A stretch of 64,000 nucleotides of DNA from Mactra quadrangularis (lineage: Eukaryota > Mollusca > Bivalvia > Venerida > Mactridae): the NCBI GenBank assembly GCA_025267735.1, contig CM046299.1, positions 31,511,987-31,575,986 of the forward strand. The letters run 5' to 3'. A program made the position numbers and the translations under genes. The notes beneath the pieces are model-generated. The model was not told the DNA's origin and did not search any database. It worked only from the letters and a program-made list of their open reading frames with translations. Every line of letters begins with the position of its first letter. The first letter of the stretch is position 1. Positions 33,401-46,822 of this stretch are shown here, piece by piece.

Positions 33401-35710
33401 ATATTTATGGTCGGAAATTTATGCTTAATAAGCTTAAAGGCTGTGGTAATATGGTAATTGCGTGTATCTACATATATGGTAATGTTTTAATCCAAGTATA
33501 ATAATGTATGTCATCTGATAGCAAGTTCATTCTGATTACATTAAGTAAGTATGGTGATTAGTGATAAATTACACTGACATTTACCAGTGGAAGGTTTGTA
33601 TTAGTGGTTACATCAAACGTTTCAACAGTCCCTAATATACAGTGCCTTCCAAACGTTCTCACACAGAATCCTGTTTTCATGATACATCACAGTCACATTT
33701 ACTACACGCTCCTTCGCAGCTCAGTGAACATACTACAGTTAGTAAACAGTGTAACTTTTAAGCGATGCAAAGAAGAGTACATTTCCTATAACAAAATGTA
33801 ATGAAGAGCAAATTTCAAATTCAGAATTAATTATTCCATCGATATATTATTAAAATAAAGCTAACTAATACACTAACAATTACAGTAAAGTTACTTGAGG
33901 ATTCATGATCAATTAGGAACTCAATGATAATCATCATCAAATATTTGTTTTTACGAGAATCTACATGTTTCCATATAAACAGACCTTTGCTGTTATAAAT
34001 ATATTTATTATTTCTGATTTCTTCAGTATTAAGAAATCCATTCTGGATACAATCTCTATAATATTAAAAATGACATACTTTTAACATGTATGGTGCCTAC
34101 ACCATTGTTTTAACAAATATAACAGTTTATATGTTTTTCAAAAGTTTTCAACTTTTAAGAATTTTTTATAGAAAATGTCAGCTATCCTGCCTATAACATT
34201 TGACGCTGTGTGGCTTTCTTATTGACGTTAGCTAATATTTGGAATTCCCCGGTGAGATTCTAAGTTCATGTATCTGATTAAAAGATCACCAAGGTGTTCT
34301 GAATGATAAGCCAATGGTGGGCTTGTAATAATTAGCTAGCTATTGCTTTAAAAAGCTGGACGTTAGAGGCTCTGAAATCATTGACCATCGGTAGGAATTA
34401 TTTATATAGCCATTCACAAGGAAGCATGTAATCATTATCTAGTGGAAATTATATAATCAGACATAGGTTGATATATGTGTGTTATCATTAAATAGATACC
34501 ATCCTGCTGGTATTTCATTAATTAACAGGTTTATAAGCTTTATTTATTTGAACTTTATTTATTCCTTTGAGTTTGATTCACCATGAATGTCTCTCATTTT
34601 TACGCAGGTAAATCATAGAAGAAAACAACTGAAGGTTTTGTAATAACACGTGTTTTACTATAAACCAACGTGTCTAAGGTTAATTAGTTCATGTGTTTGT
34701 GATTCATTTAGTTCAACGACTGACCAATTCCAATATTAAAATCAGATTCTATTAACGCTTCCAGATAAAGTTTAAAGTATAACGATTTTAATAAGATCGG
34801 ACCAATGCTAAAATAAATCAAATATTTATTTCTCAGGTTAGAGAAAGAAATATGAGCACTTTTCATTTACGTCAGTATTTAAAGTAGACACTTGTTCAAG
34901 ATCACAGGACATCGTTGGTTCAAACCTACATTAAGCTACATCTAAAGTGCCAGAATTGCTATTGTTAAACTGTAACCATCAACACGAAGGTGACTATTTC
35001 AAACTGTTCGTTTGATTCCTTTAATACGCTCTTAGATCCTTCATATGCAGGTATAGCCCCACTAATTCATTGCTAGTATAAGTTTATATGCCGTAAAGAC
35101 ACGATACAGGTAAAACTTTGAACTGACAACAAGTACTATGTACGAGTACACTAGGTCACTACGTTGTTGATATACATTCCTGGTAATTTGTCAGTTAAGG
35201 CATTTTGAAATATGACTAAAACATCATATATTTTGTAAAAAGCTCAAATGTGTCTGTTAATTACAACTGCATTTAACGTTTTAATCTAAAAAAACGTTGT
35301 TCCGTAGAAACACCGTCTTGTTTATTACTTTGATGCTGGAAAGCTAGAATCTGTCAGATAGAAGTGTTAAAACTTACTAAATACAATATCTACCTTCAGG
35401 GCATTACGGGCATTACAGTTAATATTATGAACTGGTCTCTTTTGATTATCTGTTTTGAAAAAGTGGATTTGACATCAACTGTTATTTCTTGTGAAATGTC
35501 ATCACTTGAAAGTGAGAGTAATTATATTCAGTATTTGTAGCTGTCTCTATCAGACATCAGTCATAACTAGACATTAGCTTTATATGTATAACATTGGTAC
35601 AGTAGCTATCAGTCGGATCTAAAAACAATGCTGACAAAATCATTTCAGAAATATATAGCAGGCATATACATACATGTTGTGTGAAGTCTGATATTGTGAC
35701 GTCTGCCAAT
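30440..35710. other. Long AT-rich stretch without a supported gene
   Basis: It contains AT microsatellite-like DNA at about 31110-31170 and a fragment around CCTTCGCAGCTCAGTGAACA (about 33710) shared with 20015-20035. At about 34240-34310 a weak GGAATTCC..GGTGTTCTGAATG pair resembles the CATTCGG foldback family. No exon was recognised. Confidence 0.4.
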
Positions 35711-37328
35711 ATGTACTTTATGCGTCAAATGTAGCATTCAATATGTGCTTTAAACATGTCAAATGTAGCATTCAATATGTGCTTTAAACATGTCAAATGT
35801 AGCATTCAATATGATTCAATATGTGCTTTAAACGTGTCAAATGTAGCATTCAATATGTGCTTTAAACGTGTCAAATGTAGCATTCAATATGTGCTTTAAA
35901 CGTGTCAAATGTAGCATTCAATATGTGCTTTAAACGTGTCAAATGTAGCATTCAATATGTGCTTTAAACGTGTCAAATGTAGCATTCAATATGTGCTTTA
36001 AACGTGTCAAATGTAGCATTCAATATGTGCTTTAAACGTGTCAAATGTAGCATTCAATATGTGCTTTAAACGTGTCAAATGTAGCATTCAATATGTGCTT
36101 CAAACGTGTCAAATGTAGCATTCAATATGTGCTTCAAACGTGTCAAATGTAGCATTCAATATGTGCTTTAAACAGTGTCAATTGTAGCATTCAATATGTG
36201 CTTTAAACGTGTCAAATGTAGCATTCAATATGTGCTTTAAACGTGTCAAATGTAGCATTCAATATGTGCTTTAAACGTGTCAAATGTAGCATTCAATATG
36301 TGCTTTAAACGTGTCAAATGTAGCATTCAATATGTGCTTTAAATATGTCAAATGTAGCATTCAATATGTGCTTTAAACGTGTCAAATGTAGCATTCAATA
36401 TGTGCTTTAAACGTGTCAAATGTAGCATTCAATATGTGCTTTAAACGTGTCAAATGTAGCATTCAATATGTGCTTTAAACGTGTCAAATGTAGCATTTAA
36501 TATGTGCTTTAAACGTGTCAATTGTAGCATTCAATATGTGCTTTAAATATGTCAAATGTAGCATTCAATATGTGCTTTAAACGTGTCAAATGTAGCATTC
36601 AATATGTGCTTTAAACGTGTCAAATGTAGCATTCAATATGTGCTTTAAACGTGTCAAATATAGCATTCAATATGTGCTTTAAACGTGTCAAATGTAGCAT
36701 TCAATATGTGCTTTAAATATGTCAAATGTAGCATTCAATATGTGCTTTAAATATGTCAAATGTAGCATTCAATATGTGCTTTAAACGTGTCAAATGTAGC
36801 ATTCAATATGTGCTTTAAACGTGTCAAATATAGCATTCAATATGTGCTTTAAACGTGTCAAATGTAGCATTCAATATGTGCTTTAAACGTGTCAAATGTA
36901 GCATTCAATATGTGCTTTAAACGTGTCAAATGTAGCATTCAATATGTGCTTTAAACGTGTCAAATGTAGCATTCAATATGTGCTTTAAACGTGTCAAATA
37001 TAGCATTCAATATGTGCTTTAAATATGTCAAATGTAGCATTCAATATGTGCTTCAAACGTGTCAAATGTAGCATTCAATATGTGCTTCAAACGTGTCAAA
37101 TGTAGCATTCAATATGTGCTTCAAACGTGTCAAATGTAGCATTCAATATGTTCTTTAAACATGTCAAATGTAGCATTCAATATGTTCTTTAAATATGTCA
37201 AATGTAGCATTCAATATGTTCTTTAAATATGTCAAATGTAGCATTCAATATGTTCTTTAAATATGTCAAATGTAGCATTCAATATGTTCTTTAAATATGT
37301 CAAATGTAGCATTCAATATGTTCTTTAA
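35711..37328. repeat. 34-bp satellite array, about 47 copies
   Basis: The unit is GTGTCAAATGTAGCATTCAA plus TATGTGCTTTAAAC. It runs for about 1.6 kb with a constant 34-bp step, apart from an extra 10-base GATTCAATAT near 35812 and a one-base insertion near 36174. Variants at the AAACGTG position (AAACATG, AAATATG, CAAACGTG) and GTGCT/GTTCT come in runs. The last five or six units all have GTTCTTTAAA. The 34-bp period allows no long open frame. Confidence 0.95.
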
Positions 37329-37329
37329 A

Positions 37330-40316
37330 GATAGCAGATTGTATGATCATCTTTTTCATTTCATGATTCTATTACTGTTATACCACAATGTCATAGACTG
37401 CCGAAATTTTATTCAGATTACAATTAACAATCATTCTCATGAGAACAAATGATCAGATGACCATTTCAATACACTCGAGAGGACGGGGTTTCTCAAATAG
37501 CATCAACATAAAGTTCATTTTAACATTTTTAAATTCTGAGTTAATTTTTGAGGCGTTTTGAAAAAATGCCTAAAATGGTCTGGCAATTAACACATTTCCT
37601 AAAAATGTTGTCATTTTTCAACATGCCCGAATTTACAAATTACATGTAACATATCCACTGAATTCATCACTATTTTTTACACAAAAACTTCGAAACAATT
37701 TTGAACATCGCAAACCATTATTATCCAACTAAATACCATTTTATTAGGAGTTGATCTAAAGCGTATGGTGAAAACAACGGCCGTATTTTTATATGATGAA
37801 TTAAAAGATAAATCTTTCAAAGAGAACGTAAAACGTCGGTTATAAAAATTAGGATATAAATGTCTATTCGCTGACTTGTGGTATAACTCATCCTCTTGAT
37901 TATTACAATTTGGAAATATTTACATACGATGTATAACTTATAATACCAGAAGTAATGTGCTTCCGTACAAGTAACATAGTAAAGATTGCTCTAAGAACCC
38001 CAAGTGGATTTATAATACAGTTGTAGATTTTCTCTTATCAAATCGGAAATTAAGAAAGGACGATCTAATTGGTTACCAGTACAGGCAATCATATTTTCGT
38101 ACACATGTTATTTGGATTAGGAGAATTTCTACGTGTAATAAAATAGGCTCAAATCATTTTATTGAATCATTCTGATGGAAGCATGCGGCGAGTTTAATGT
38201 TGGGAATCAATTCATGGTTTTAAATCATCAAAGGTAAGATGTGTTGGTTTGAGTTTCTTCAATATTGTTCATTATTCAAAATTGTTTATCTTGTTTTATA
38301 ACGAAATAATTAATGCTCTTTTATTTGAATGATTAGCATTCATGATTTTCGCGGAATAATAACACATCCTGTTTAGTGAATTTATTACATCAATAAAAGT
38401 ATTTAGTTTTCATGAGTCGTTGATAGATATACCAGCTACATATTATGTATATATTATTGTATTATTTGTTACATAAATAAAGCATACATGTATACGTTTA
38501 ATGAATTAACATGGAAATTTCATTATTCGTGAGTTTTTAGTCTTAACAAAATCTTAACTTATATGACTGAAAAAAATCTTACATTAGTGTTTGCCTGAAG
38601 AAGCGCATCAATATTTTAAAGTTTTAATCTGAATTCCAACGGTCAATATAGAGTATTCATAACTTAGTTATATGCATAAAACATAGATCTAGTGTGTGAA
38701 AAGTTGTAATGAAAATAATTTATCTTGTATTGTATGACTAAAGGATAATTTTTTATGAATAAAATACTAATTTTCATGATTTTATATATTCATGTTATAA
38801 ATGCAATTAAAGTGTACGTACTTTCGAATTAAGAGTTATACTGATAATCATCAAAATATTAACTATGTCATTGTTAGACCATAAACAACTAAAACTGTAT
38901 AAGACTTTCAAGTGTGATATAAAACACAGGTTTATATACAAAAATGAATAAGAAATGTCACGTATAACGTTATAATTAAGAACTGTGTAGGTAAAATCCT
39001 GTATTCAATAATCTATGAGAAGAAGACATAGAATTTATTTTTTACATTCATTGTACAGTTTCAATCTTATAATCATTTTTATCGATGGTAACAATAGCAG
39101 AATGGTTATAATATACGGAATTTCTCTTCTCAAATTAAGCATTTGGGACTTAAAAAATTGTCAAAATATCACATGATTTTACATTAACCAAGGTGATTTT
39201 ATAGCGGAACTTTATTGTAGTGACGTACAATAAGTTACGGTAACTTCGTGTTGATACAGCTACCTGTGGTATCATATATCTATATACGAAGTAAAGTTAT
39301 GTTAATAGATTATTTATAAAACACTAAATATGACAAAACAGTACTTATTGTACTCTCACATCAACGTGATGGATTTTCATCGTACATAAAATGGTATTTC
39401 TAACTAGCTATTATTGTTCAATTTACAATGTTGTACGTGTTATTTGAGACGTAAAATTTTGAAACTAGACAGTGCGTATTTGTGGGAATTAATTCAATTA
39501 ATCGAATGTGATTGTTTTAATTTGGACTGTAATCGTAAATGTAAACTGAAAACAAATTAGGTAAATGAAGAGATGTGATAAAAGATAAGGTTGCTTGTTT
39601 CAGCACTCTTTAGTGTATTGTTCTTTATATGAACGTATTATCGGATAAAATGTGTTCTGTGAATTGATACTCTTAGATACTTATCAGAAAGGGAATCACG
39701 TGTCAATTATCATACTTTTAACATCAAAGGTTTGTATGTGTTTGCTATATATAATAAAGTTTCAGATGTAAAACTTGTATCAAACTTGAAGATAACTATA
39801 ACACAAACCTTTAAACTGGCTTAATTGATTTATTATTTTGATAGCAGTATTTTCCATGTTAAAATGAAACTTTATTTTTTATGTATATAGATCTCACGTC
39901 TGACAAATACGTAGTACATGACCTTTCTCTAAATCATAATGCATGTTTTGTGGAAGATTCTATTAAATGTAAATGGTGAGCAAAATTTTATGTGGTTTAA
40001 AATTAAATCAGAACCAGTGTGGTTACACTAATAATTTTATAGCGAAACCTGTCCATCTTTCTCTTTTAACTATTGTTTATTATAATTATATGCATTTGTC
40101 GTGTGACTAAGTCAATTTTAGCGTGCTTTATTGATGAAATATTGAACAAATAAATAGTTATGTGTACTGCCTAAGCAAGTACAAATATCAATTCATTTTT
40201 GTACTGTTCCGTCAATAAAACACAGTATTTAATTTTTAACTCAAATATAACGTAAAGTAATTATAGAAAAAGACGAAATCGTACACACCTTTAATAGTAG
40301 ACATGGGTTAATATTA
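37330..40316. other. AT-rich DNA without a recognisable gene
   Basis: Stops are frequent in all frames, and no exon, RNA gene or repeat array was recognised. Confidence 0.45.
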
Positions 40317-40340
40317 ACTTTTTTAAAAGGTGCAAACCAA

Positions 40341-43306
40341 ACGGGTGATTTTATGGCCAAATTATGTGCTGAGTCTGAATATCACAATTAAAATTATCTA
40401 CGATGACGTTTAGCTTCACTTTTTGCGAAAATTCAAAATAGCCGCTAAATGGCCGATTTTTGTTTATGCAGGACCATTTTATAATTAATATCACCATAGC
40501 TTGTAATATATCATTTTATAGATTTTTAAGGTCGATAAACACGTTTTTGAGGTAAAAAAAATACCAAAAAGATGTCTGAAAAGCTATATTTCAAATAATT
40601 AATACAATATTAAGACAAAACGATGCATATTTTTGATTGTTCTGTAAGGCAATAACAAAATATGCGACACGATTACATAACTCGCTTTAAAACACTGTCT
40701 ATATAAGTAAAATAACATTTTCTGGTTTGATGACATTTTAAATTGATTGCCTTATTTTGTTTCCAGGAAGTATATCCATTTTGAATTTATAACATTCTTT
40801 AACGTGTCGCATTTACACCAAATGCGACACAGTTGTGGCTCGTAGATATCTTACTTCACATATCAATTGGTTTTTTGTGAACCACGGCAAATCAACTGCT
40901 TTTAGCGTGAATGAACCAGTATAAGTTTGTTAAAGATATAATACTGCAGATAGTTATCTTTCTTTTTTATCACTTCATTAAGTATGTGCATACTTATATC
41001 TTTATCGTGTAAGATTTCACAGAAATTGCCTCTCTTTGCTAGTTTATCATCGTAAAGTTTTTAATTTCCGAAGGCTCCTATGATGGACCATGACTTTTTA
41101 TGGTACGGATCAACTCTAAACCAAATTCTCAAACAACTCGTTGTAAGCAAATCTATAAGTCTATGCGGACAAGATATATTGACAGGAATGCATCAAAGTA
41201 AAACATACACTTTTTACAACTTGGTACATGCTTTCATGATATTTTAAATTGAATGACAACTTTAAAGATGAAAATGAACCTATCAAAAAGGAAAAAAATG
41301 TGTATGAAACAACAATGTCTAAATTGACCATATATAATGTAAAAGAAGGTGGACATTGCGCGATACTTTTGTGTTTTTATGACCAGTACACTTCACCTTA
41401 ACCTTACATCACAAATAAGTATCAGCTTTCCCATATAAAATTGCATATCTTTAGACTATACATAGGCAGTTGACATAGAAATCAATGTAAATATTTTTGC
41501 ATGATGTATACACTGTACTACCAAGCTTTCAAATCAAAAGCTGCAACGGATTCAAAATTGTATTCACAGAGTGGTCTTGAAAACTCCATTAGAGCAATCA
41601 GTTCTGCACTCCTAAAAAGTCTCAAATTGACTATTAATTAAAATTAGAATCATGTTAAAAGTCCTTGTAATGATCTTGCACCATTTTACTGTAAAAACTT
41701 GTTCGTCCCAGTGAGATTACGAGGTCTATTTTGACTTCAATATCAAAGTGACAATAATTTTGCTAGATCTATGCAAACAAAGATGGCAGATAGATCAATA
41801 GTTGTTGTTGCTCAAAAGTAGTGAAACGATTTACCAGGGCATCTAAAAGTCATTTATGCCAATGTCCATTTAGGTAAAGACTTAAGACACATTTATTCAG
41901 TATATTTTATAGATAATCAGTGAACAGTGTTTGTAAAGCGCAAAAGAATAGTTTACAATATATTTTTTTTCGCTTTGTAAGTGACATGCATGAATTGAAC
42001 ACTTTGCCAGATTCCAATGTGCTCCCTTTTTATCAATTCCTAACATATCCATTCATTTAAAAGGTATATTTTTTTCTAAATGGTCATAACCCTTTACACA
42101 ACTATGAAATCAAGGCTTGGTATATGTGTATATATGTATAAGTACAGGTAGTACAAGTTTGTAAGAGTTTGTATGTACAATTAAATCGAATAATTTCAAA
42201 ATTGATTTTTATGATTAAGGAATTCATTTACAATCTCTGCTATGCATCAAATTTCTATAAAAAACTTTTAAACAATAAGATGGTTTGTTATTAGTTATAA
42301 ATAATAGTTTAAAGTCATTTTACGGTAAAACAGAAAAAGTGGCATGGCTCGGTGAATGCAATTTGGTAATTTGCTATTAAAGCTTGTATGTGAATACTTG
42401 ATAAAGTGATAAAAATCCATTCTTAGTAGCATTAACATTATTAAAAGCAGAAATAAGTATCACCATTGTAATATGCAAGCTGAAAAGGCTTTAAAAAGAT
42501 ATATTGGAAATTGATTTAATGCAAAATTAGATGTAAAACTACGAAATTATGTGATTTTGGGTGAAATATTACATAACTTATCAATAAAAATAGATTCTTA
42601 TAAATATTTTGATATTTTTACCTCAAAAACGTGTTTATCAACCATAACAAGAGCTGTCCGTAAGACAACGCACTTGACAGTTCTTAGGAATCGGTGTTAT
42701 TGGTTTTGAAATTCATGTAAATATTATAGAGAGGTAGATGATCAATATGTATTCCTATTGAACATTATTAACAGTGTTGAGGTTAATGAAGTTAAAAAAG
42801 ATCCAAGTTTCTAAGTTTGAGTTGAATATCTTTGATAGTATTGGAGTTTGTAAAAACTTTAACCTTGATTTTGGATGTTTTCTAAGTAAAAAGGGGCAAA
42901 ACTCCTTAAACAGTGGAGCCAGGGTTATCGGTCTCGATAGTAAGGTGGAAGTAGTGATGATGAATAAGTATTCCAAGTTTGAGTTGAATATTTTTGATAG
43001 TATTGAAGTTATTTTAGTTTGTAAAAAACTTTAACCTTGATTTGCCACGCCAACACCAACACCAACGCCAACGCCGACACTCGGTAGACAGTGTAAGCTC
43101 TAATTTTCTTCGAAAAGTCGAGCTAAAAACCTATAAAATGATATAACAAGCTATTGTGACAATATAAAATGGTCCTGTACAACCAAAATCGGCCATTTGG
43201 CTGCCATTTTGAATTTTCGCAAAAAATGAACATAAAACGTCACCGGAGAAAAATTTAAAGGTCATATTTGGATTCAGTGCATCATTTGGTCATGAAAAAC
43301 ACCCGT
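40341..43306. mobile_element. ~3-kb DNA transposon-like element with ~230-bp terminal inverted repeats
   Basis: The left end ACGGGTGATTTTATGGCCAA and the right end (CACCCGT at about 43300) are inverted copies. The similarity continues inward through GCGAAAATTCAAAATAGCCG, GGCCGATTTTTG, AGGACCATTTTATA and AAACACGTTTTTGAGGTAAA (left arm to about 40560; right arm from about 42610, split by the insertion at 42645-43129). No transposase frame remains in the 2 kb between the arms, so it is non-autonomous or decayed. The superfamily is not clear to me. Confidence 0.65.
42645..43129 (-). mobile_element. Second element with AGCTCGAC / GAGCTGTCCG ends, nested in the right TIR
   Basis: It begins AACAAGAGCTGTCCGTAAGA and ends AAAGTCGAGCTAAAAA on the + strand, the reverse orientation of the element at 9331-11182. 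It includes an imperfect (GGCGTT)-type run near its AGCTCGAC end. Its core differs: AAGTTTGAGTTGAATAT and AACTTTAACCTTGATTT occur twice (42805-42875 and 42975-43043). It interrupts the right arm of the 3-kb element between ATCAACC and CCTATAAAATG, so it is the younger insertion. Confidence 0.7.
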
Positions 43307-43309
43307 TCC

Positions 43310-44640
43310 GAAAAAAGTTTGGTGATTTACCCAACCCTATTTATAGTGGCTTACAACAGATCTTGTTGATAAATAGGTTTGTAGAAGAATAGCCGTAGAA
43401 AATATATGTTGATCTGACTCCATGAATCATACCCACAATACACCTGGAAATAAGACCCGTCCCGACTTAGCAAACTTGGTGGGTTTGCAAATTTCTCAAT
43501 ACATCCACCTACTACATTTTTGGTCACGATGAATTAGGTCTACGTGACGGTGAAATGAACGTCATATAAAATTGAATTCCACATTCCGCAGTCAAAGTTA
43601 AATTTTTATTACAAATGATAAATGAAAATCATTCATTGGACCAAAAAATAATGATCATCATAATGCGTTACGTAATTCATATTTCACTAGGATAAAAACT
43701 AACTCCATTAATTGGACGACGATGTATCTAAAAATAATTTAATTAAAAGTACAACTAATTAAACATGTCATATGTCATCTCATCCTTTATAGGATAGGTA
43801 GAATATCGCCGTGGACGTGCTAATGTAATAGTTTACGTAATACTAACGCCGCTAAGTTCATTGGTGATTTAAATGACGCATTCTTAATAAGTAACCACTA
43901 CTGGTTAAAATGTAGGCCTATAAAGTTCATTCATCAACATTTTTCGTGTATATATAGTGTACATTTATAGTATATTGTATACAAAGCTTATTTCTTCACA
44001 GTAATACAAACTACAATGAATGCTTAGATGATACACTGATATGGAACAAACGTGAACTAATTTTATTGCCAAGAAAATTTACTGTAGATTATAGTAACCA
44101 GTTTAGCAGTGTAAACTTTCCAACATTTTAAAGTGAAGAAACATTATTATAATAGTGGAATTCAGCTGGCATTTATAAAGTAAAAACTAGCTGACATTGT
44201 ATGGTGAAAAGATATTAGGCATGTTAAAGTAAAAGCTGTAGATGATTGAGAAAAAACAGACTTACAGCTGAAGTATAAACATTTGAATATACGTCTTAGA
44301 TTCTCAAGTAAGTTAGCACAGTGTTTAGTTTGAATTGTCTAAAGCGACAGACGTTACATTCAAGGTGGGGATGTTTTTTTTCTTATTATTACAGTTTATG
44401 ATTCAATTGTTTGTACATTGCAGAATGAAAAAAATAATTTCTTAATACATCGGATCACAATGATTTGATTCCTCTTAGTCGATTGTAAGGGGCACAGATT
44501 CGATTTTGAATCGGGACAGATAAATATCCGATTCGATACCGGCATTTAAACATGTTCATCTAAGTTATAATGATAGAAGACGATAACACCTAAGTATTAC
44601 TAATAGACAACGATTAACAGATAGACATTGTATTATTGTA
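43310..44640. other. AT-rich DNA without a recognisable gene
   Basis: No exon, RNA gene or repeat structure was recognised. Confidence 0.4.
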
Positions 44641-45126
44641 TAATTTTTACGATTGATTTATCATTGTAACTAAAAGTCTAAATCTGACACAAACTGAAAA
44701 TGACTAAAACATACTAAAATCATAATACATGTATAAATTATAAAGAAATGAAACAAGGTATTGTCAGTTTTTTTCTCAACTGTCAAAACATGAATAATTT
44801 CACGGTGAATGCGTTTGTTAAAATGACCGTCATGATACATTCATGAGTTACCAAAAGTGTGTACTATGATTGAGTAAAGATGCTTATGCCAAATTGTATG
44901 TTTTAGCCAAGATATATTTAATAAGAATTATGCCGCCAGTACAAAAACAATGCATTCAGTCACCGTGAAATTATTCATGTTTTGACAGTTGAGAAAAAAC
45001 GGAAAATACCTTGTTCCATTTCTTTATAATTTATACATGTATTATGATTTTAGTATGTTTTAGTCATTTTCAGTTTGTGTCAGATTTAGACTTTTAGTTA
45101 CAATGATAAATCAATCGTGAAAATTA
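44641..45126. mobile_element. Snapback element with ~170-bp inverted arms
   Basis: The left arm (44641 to about 44815) and right arm (about 44955-45126) are close inverted copies; ACGATTGATTTATCATTGTA, AAAATGACTAAAACATACTA, TACATGTATAAATTATAAAG and CAAAACATGAATAATTTCAC all recur complemented. The spacer is about 140 bp. The arms are too similar to be ancient. No coding frame is present. Confidence 0.8.
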
Positions 45127-45239
45127 TTTGCTTTATTCTTCTTCTAAAATCAATGTTTAAAATTCCCTGACTATTTTTATTTTATCAATATTGATTAGTT
45201 TTAAGCTCACTATAATAATAAATATATTTGAACTTAGTA

Positions 45240-45575
45240 TATTATTTACCGCCGGCCAGAAGGCCGGTGGTATATTGGAGTCGTCAGAAGCTGATGACCA
45301 TGGTAGGAGCAGTTCATGATTTCTTTTAATTGTGTCCTTTTTTATTTACAAATGTTGACAGCGAGAAATCGTTTTAATTTTAGTTTTATAGTAATGCAAT
45401 TAAATTTCGTGCTTTTTTGGGGGGCATTTTAAAGAGCATTTTATCCTTAATTTATATTTTAAGACATTGTAAAATATCTGCTCCCTTAAATTGAGGTCCA
45501 GGCTAAAAAACACGTACCGTACATATTTAACGCACGTCTCCGTGAACAGATTTGCTACAGACTCGCCGTAAATGA
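45240..45575 (+). repeat. Dispersed repeat with a GC-rich hairpin, copy 1
   Basis: CCGCCGGCC-AGAA-GGCCGGTGG forms a strong hairpin at about 45250-45271. The following GACCATGGTAGGAGCAGTTC, TTGTGTCCTTTTTTATTTAC and GTTGACAG recur, diverged, at about 49600-49680 inside intron 1 of the P450 gene. Confidence 0.5.
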
Positions 45576-45843
45576 TCAAGTGTGAGAGCTGAGAATTTTA
45601 GATTGGGTTAATCGTATACAAAGCGCTAAATGCACGATGTAAAAGTTAATTATTTGTACTTGTCTGTTGTAAGTTACTGACAGAAACTGTCTCTGCATGC
45701 TGAACTTTTCGGCTGTTACCGTGTAATTACTGTCTAACTCGCTCATTGGGACCGCCATTAAGTCAAAATAGGTTTGACAATACAGCTGGAAGTATTTTTT
45801 GCCGCATATATCTTTGTCTTCCCTTTTGACGTATGTACACATA

Positions 45844-46106
45844 CACTGGGGTCCAAAAGTTTCTTTACACATTGTTAAATTTTGATGTTTTGGAATATAC
45901 TTAGGTATACTTTACATGTCATTATTAGTTTCACAACTAATGTACAGTTTATATTGAACCGTCAATTATGCTCTACCATATATATTTTTATTATAAATAA
46001 ACAATAAAAATATGAAACAAATTGAATCTGGATTAATATTTCAATGAAAAAAGAAAAGAAAATATGAAACAAATTACATGTGTAAAGAAACTTTTGGACC
46101 CCAGTG
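45844..46106. mobile_element. Tc1/mariner-type MITE, 263 bp, with TA target duplication
   Basis: The inverted ends start CACTGGGGTCCAAAAGTTTC and match perfectly for about 28 bp (45844-45872 and 46079-46106). Each end is flanked by TA (45842-45843 and 46107-46108), the hallmark of Tc1/mariner insertion. The interior is AT-rich with ATGAAACAAATT duplicated; a - strand frame running through the left end is incidental. It would be mobilised by a transposase encoded elsewhere. Confidence 0.92.
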
Positions 46107-46274
46107 TAATAGTATCACTATCCGGCGATATTTAATGCTTTGCATTAATCTTTTCTTGTTCTATTAATTGAATCGTAAGGAAAATTGAATCAAATCGAGC
46201 CGACTACCCAGAGAATCTTAGCAACACTTGGTTGTCATGTTACTTTATACAGGCGCCATAATCGCTTGTTTAGT

Positions 46275-46375
46275 TTTATAATACGACGGCACAGTTGTGC
46301 AGAGGTTAGCACGCTGACCCGATGCAGTAATCCAGAAACATTGAGTTTTAGACTCGTAGCGGGGTTAAACTTCTA
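46275..46375 (+). repeat. Possible decayed tRNA-derived SINE head
   Basis: GTTGTGCAGAGGTTAGCACG resembles an A box, and GAGTTTTAGACTCGTAGCGG sits where a decayed B box would be. There is no clear tail. Confidence 0.3.
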
Positions 46376-46822
46376 TTGCTAAGTACATTACTAGGTTTAT
46401 ATGAATAAGTTATGTTCAATGTTAAGTGAAACTTCAGTTTGAAATTATTTTTCTAAATCTATTTCTGTGATTACAAGAATGATAATTATGACATTTATTC
46501 CTTATTACGTCAGTAATAGAAATATTTTATATCTATTACCAGTCCTTTAAATGTATGATTGACAAAACTCTAATACTTATTTCACTTTTAAAATTTATCG
46601 TAAGCTGACAATTATTGCTCAATGCTTCAGGGACAGAACGCTCTAACACGCTCTGGTATTTTAACACAAGTCTTATTTCTTTCCGCCCCCATATTTTGAA
46701 GATAAGAAATAATGATCAGTTTCGACGTGCATTGTCCAAAGTATCGATACTAATTTTACCAAGAATAAGAGCGTAACAAAAGAATTGCTGGTGACAATAA
46801 ATATATACAGCCGCCAATTTTC

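Noticed and set aside
35711..37328. CRISPR array
   Set aside because: The units adjoin directly with no variable spacers, and the surrounding DNA is animal; it is a satellite.
45576..45872. 98-codon - strand gene
   Set aside because: Its start lies inside the TIR of the Tc1-type MITE and the rest has no domain or exon border.
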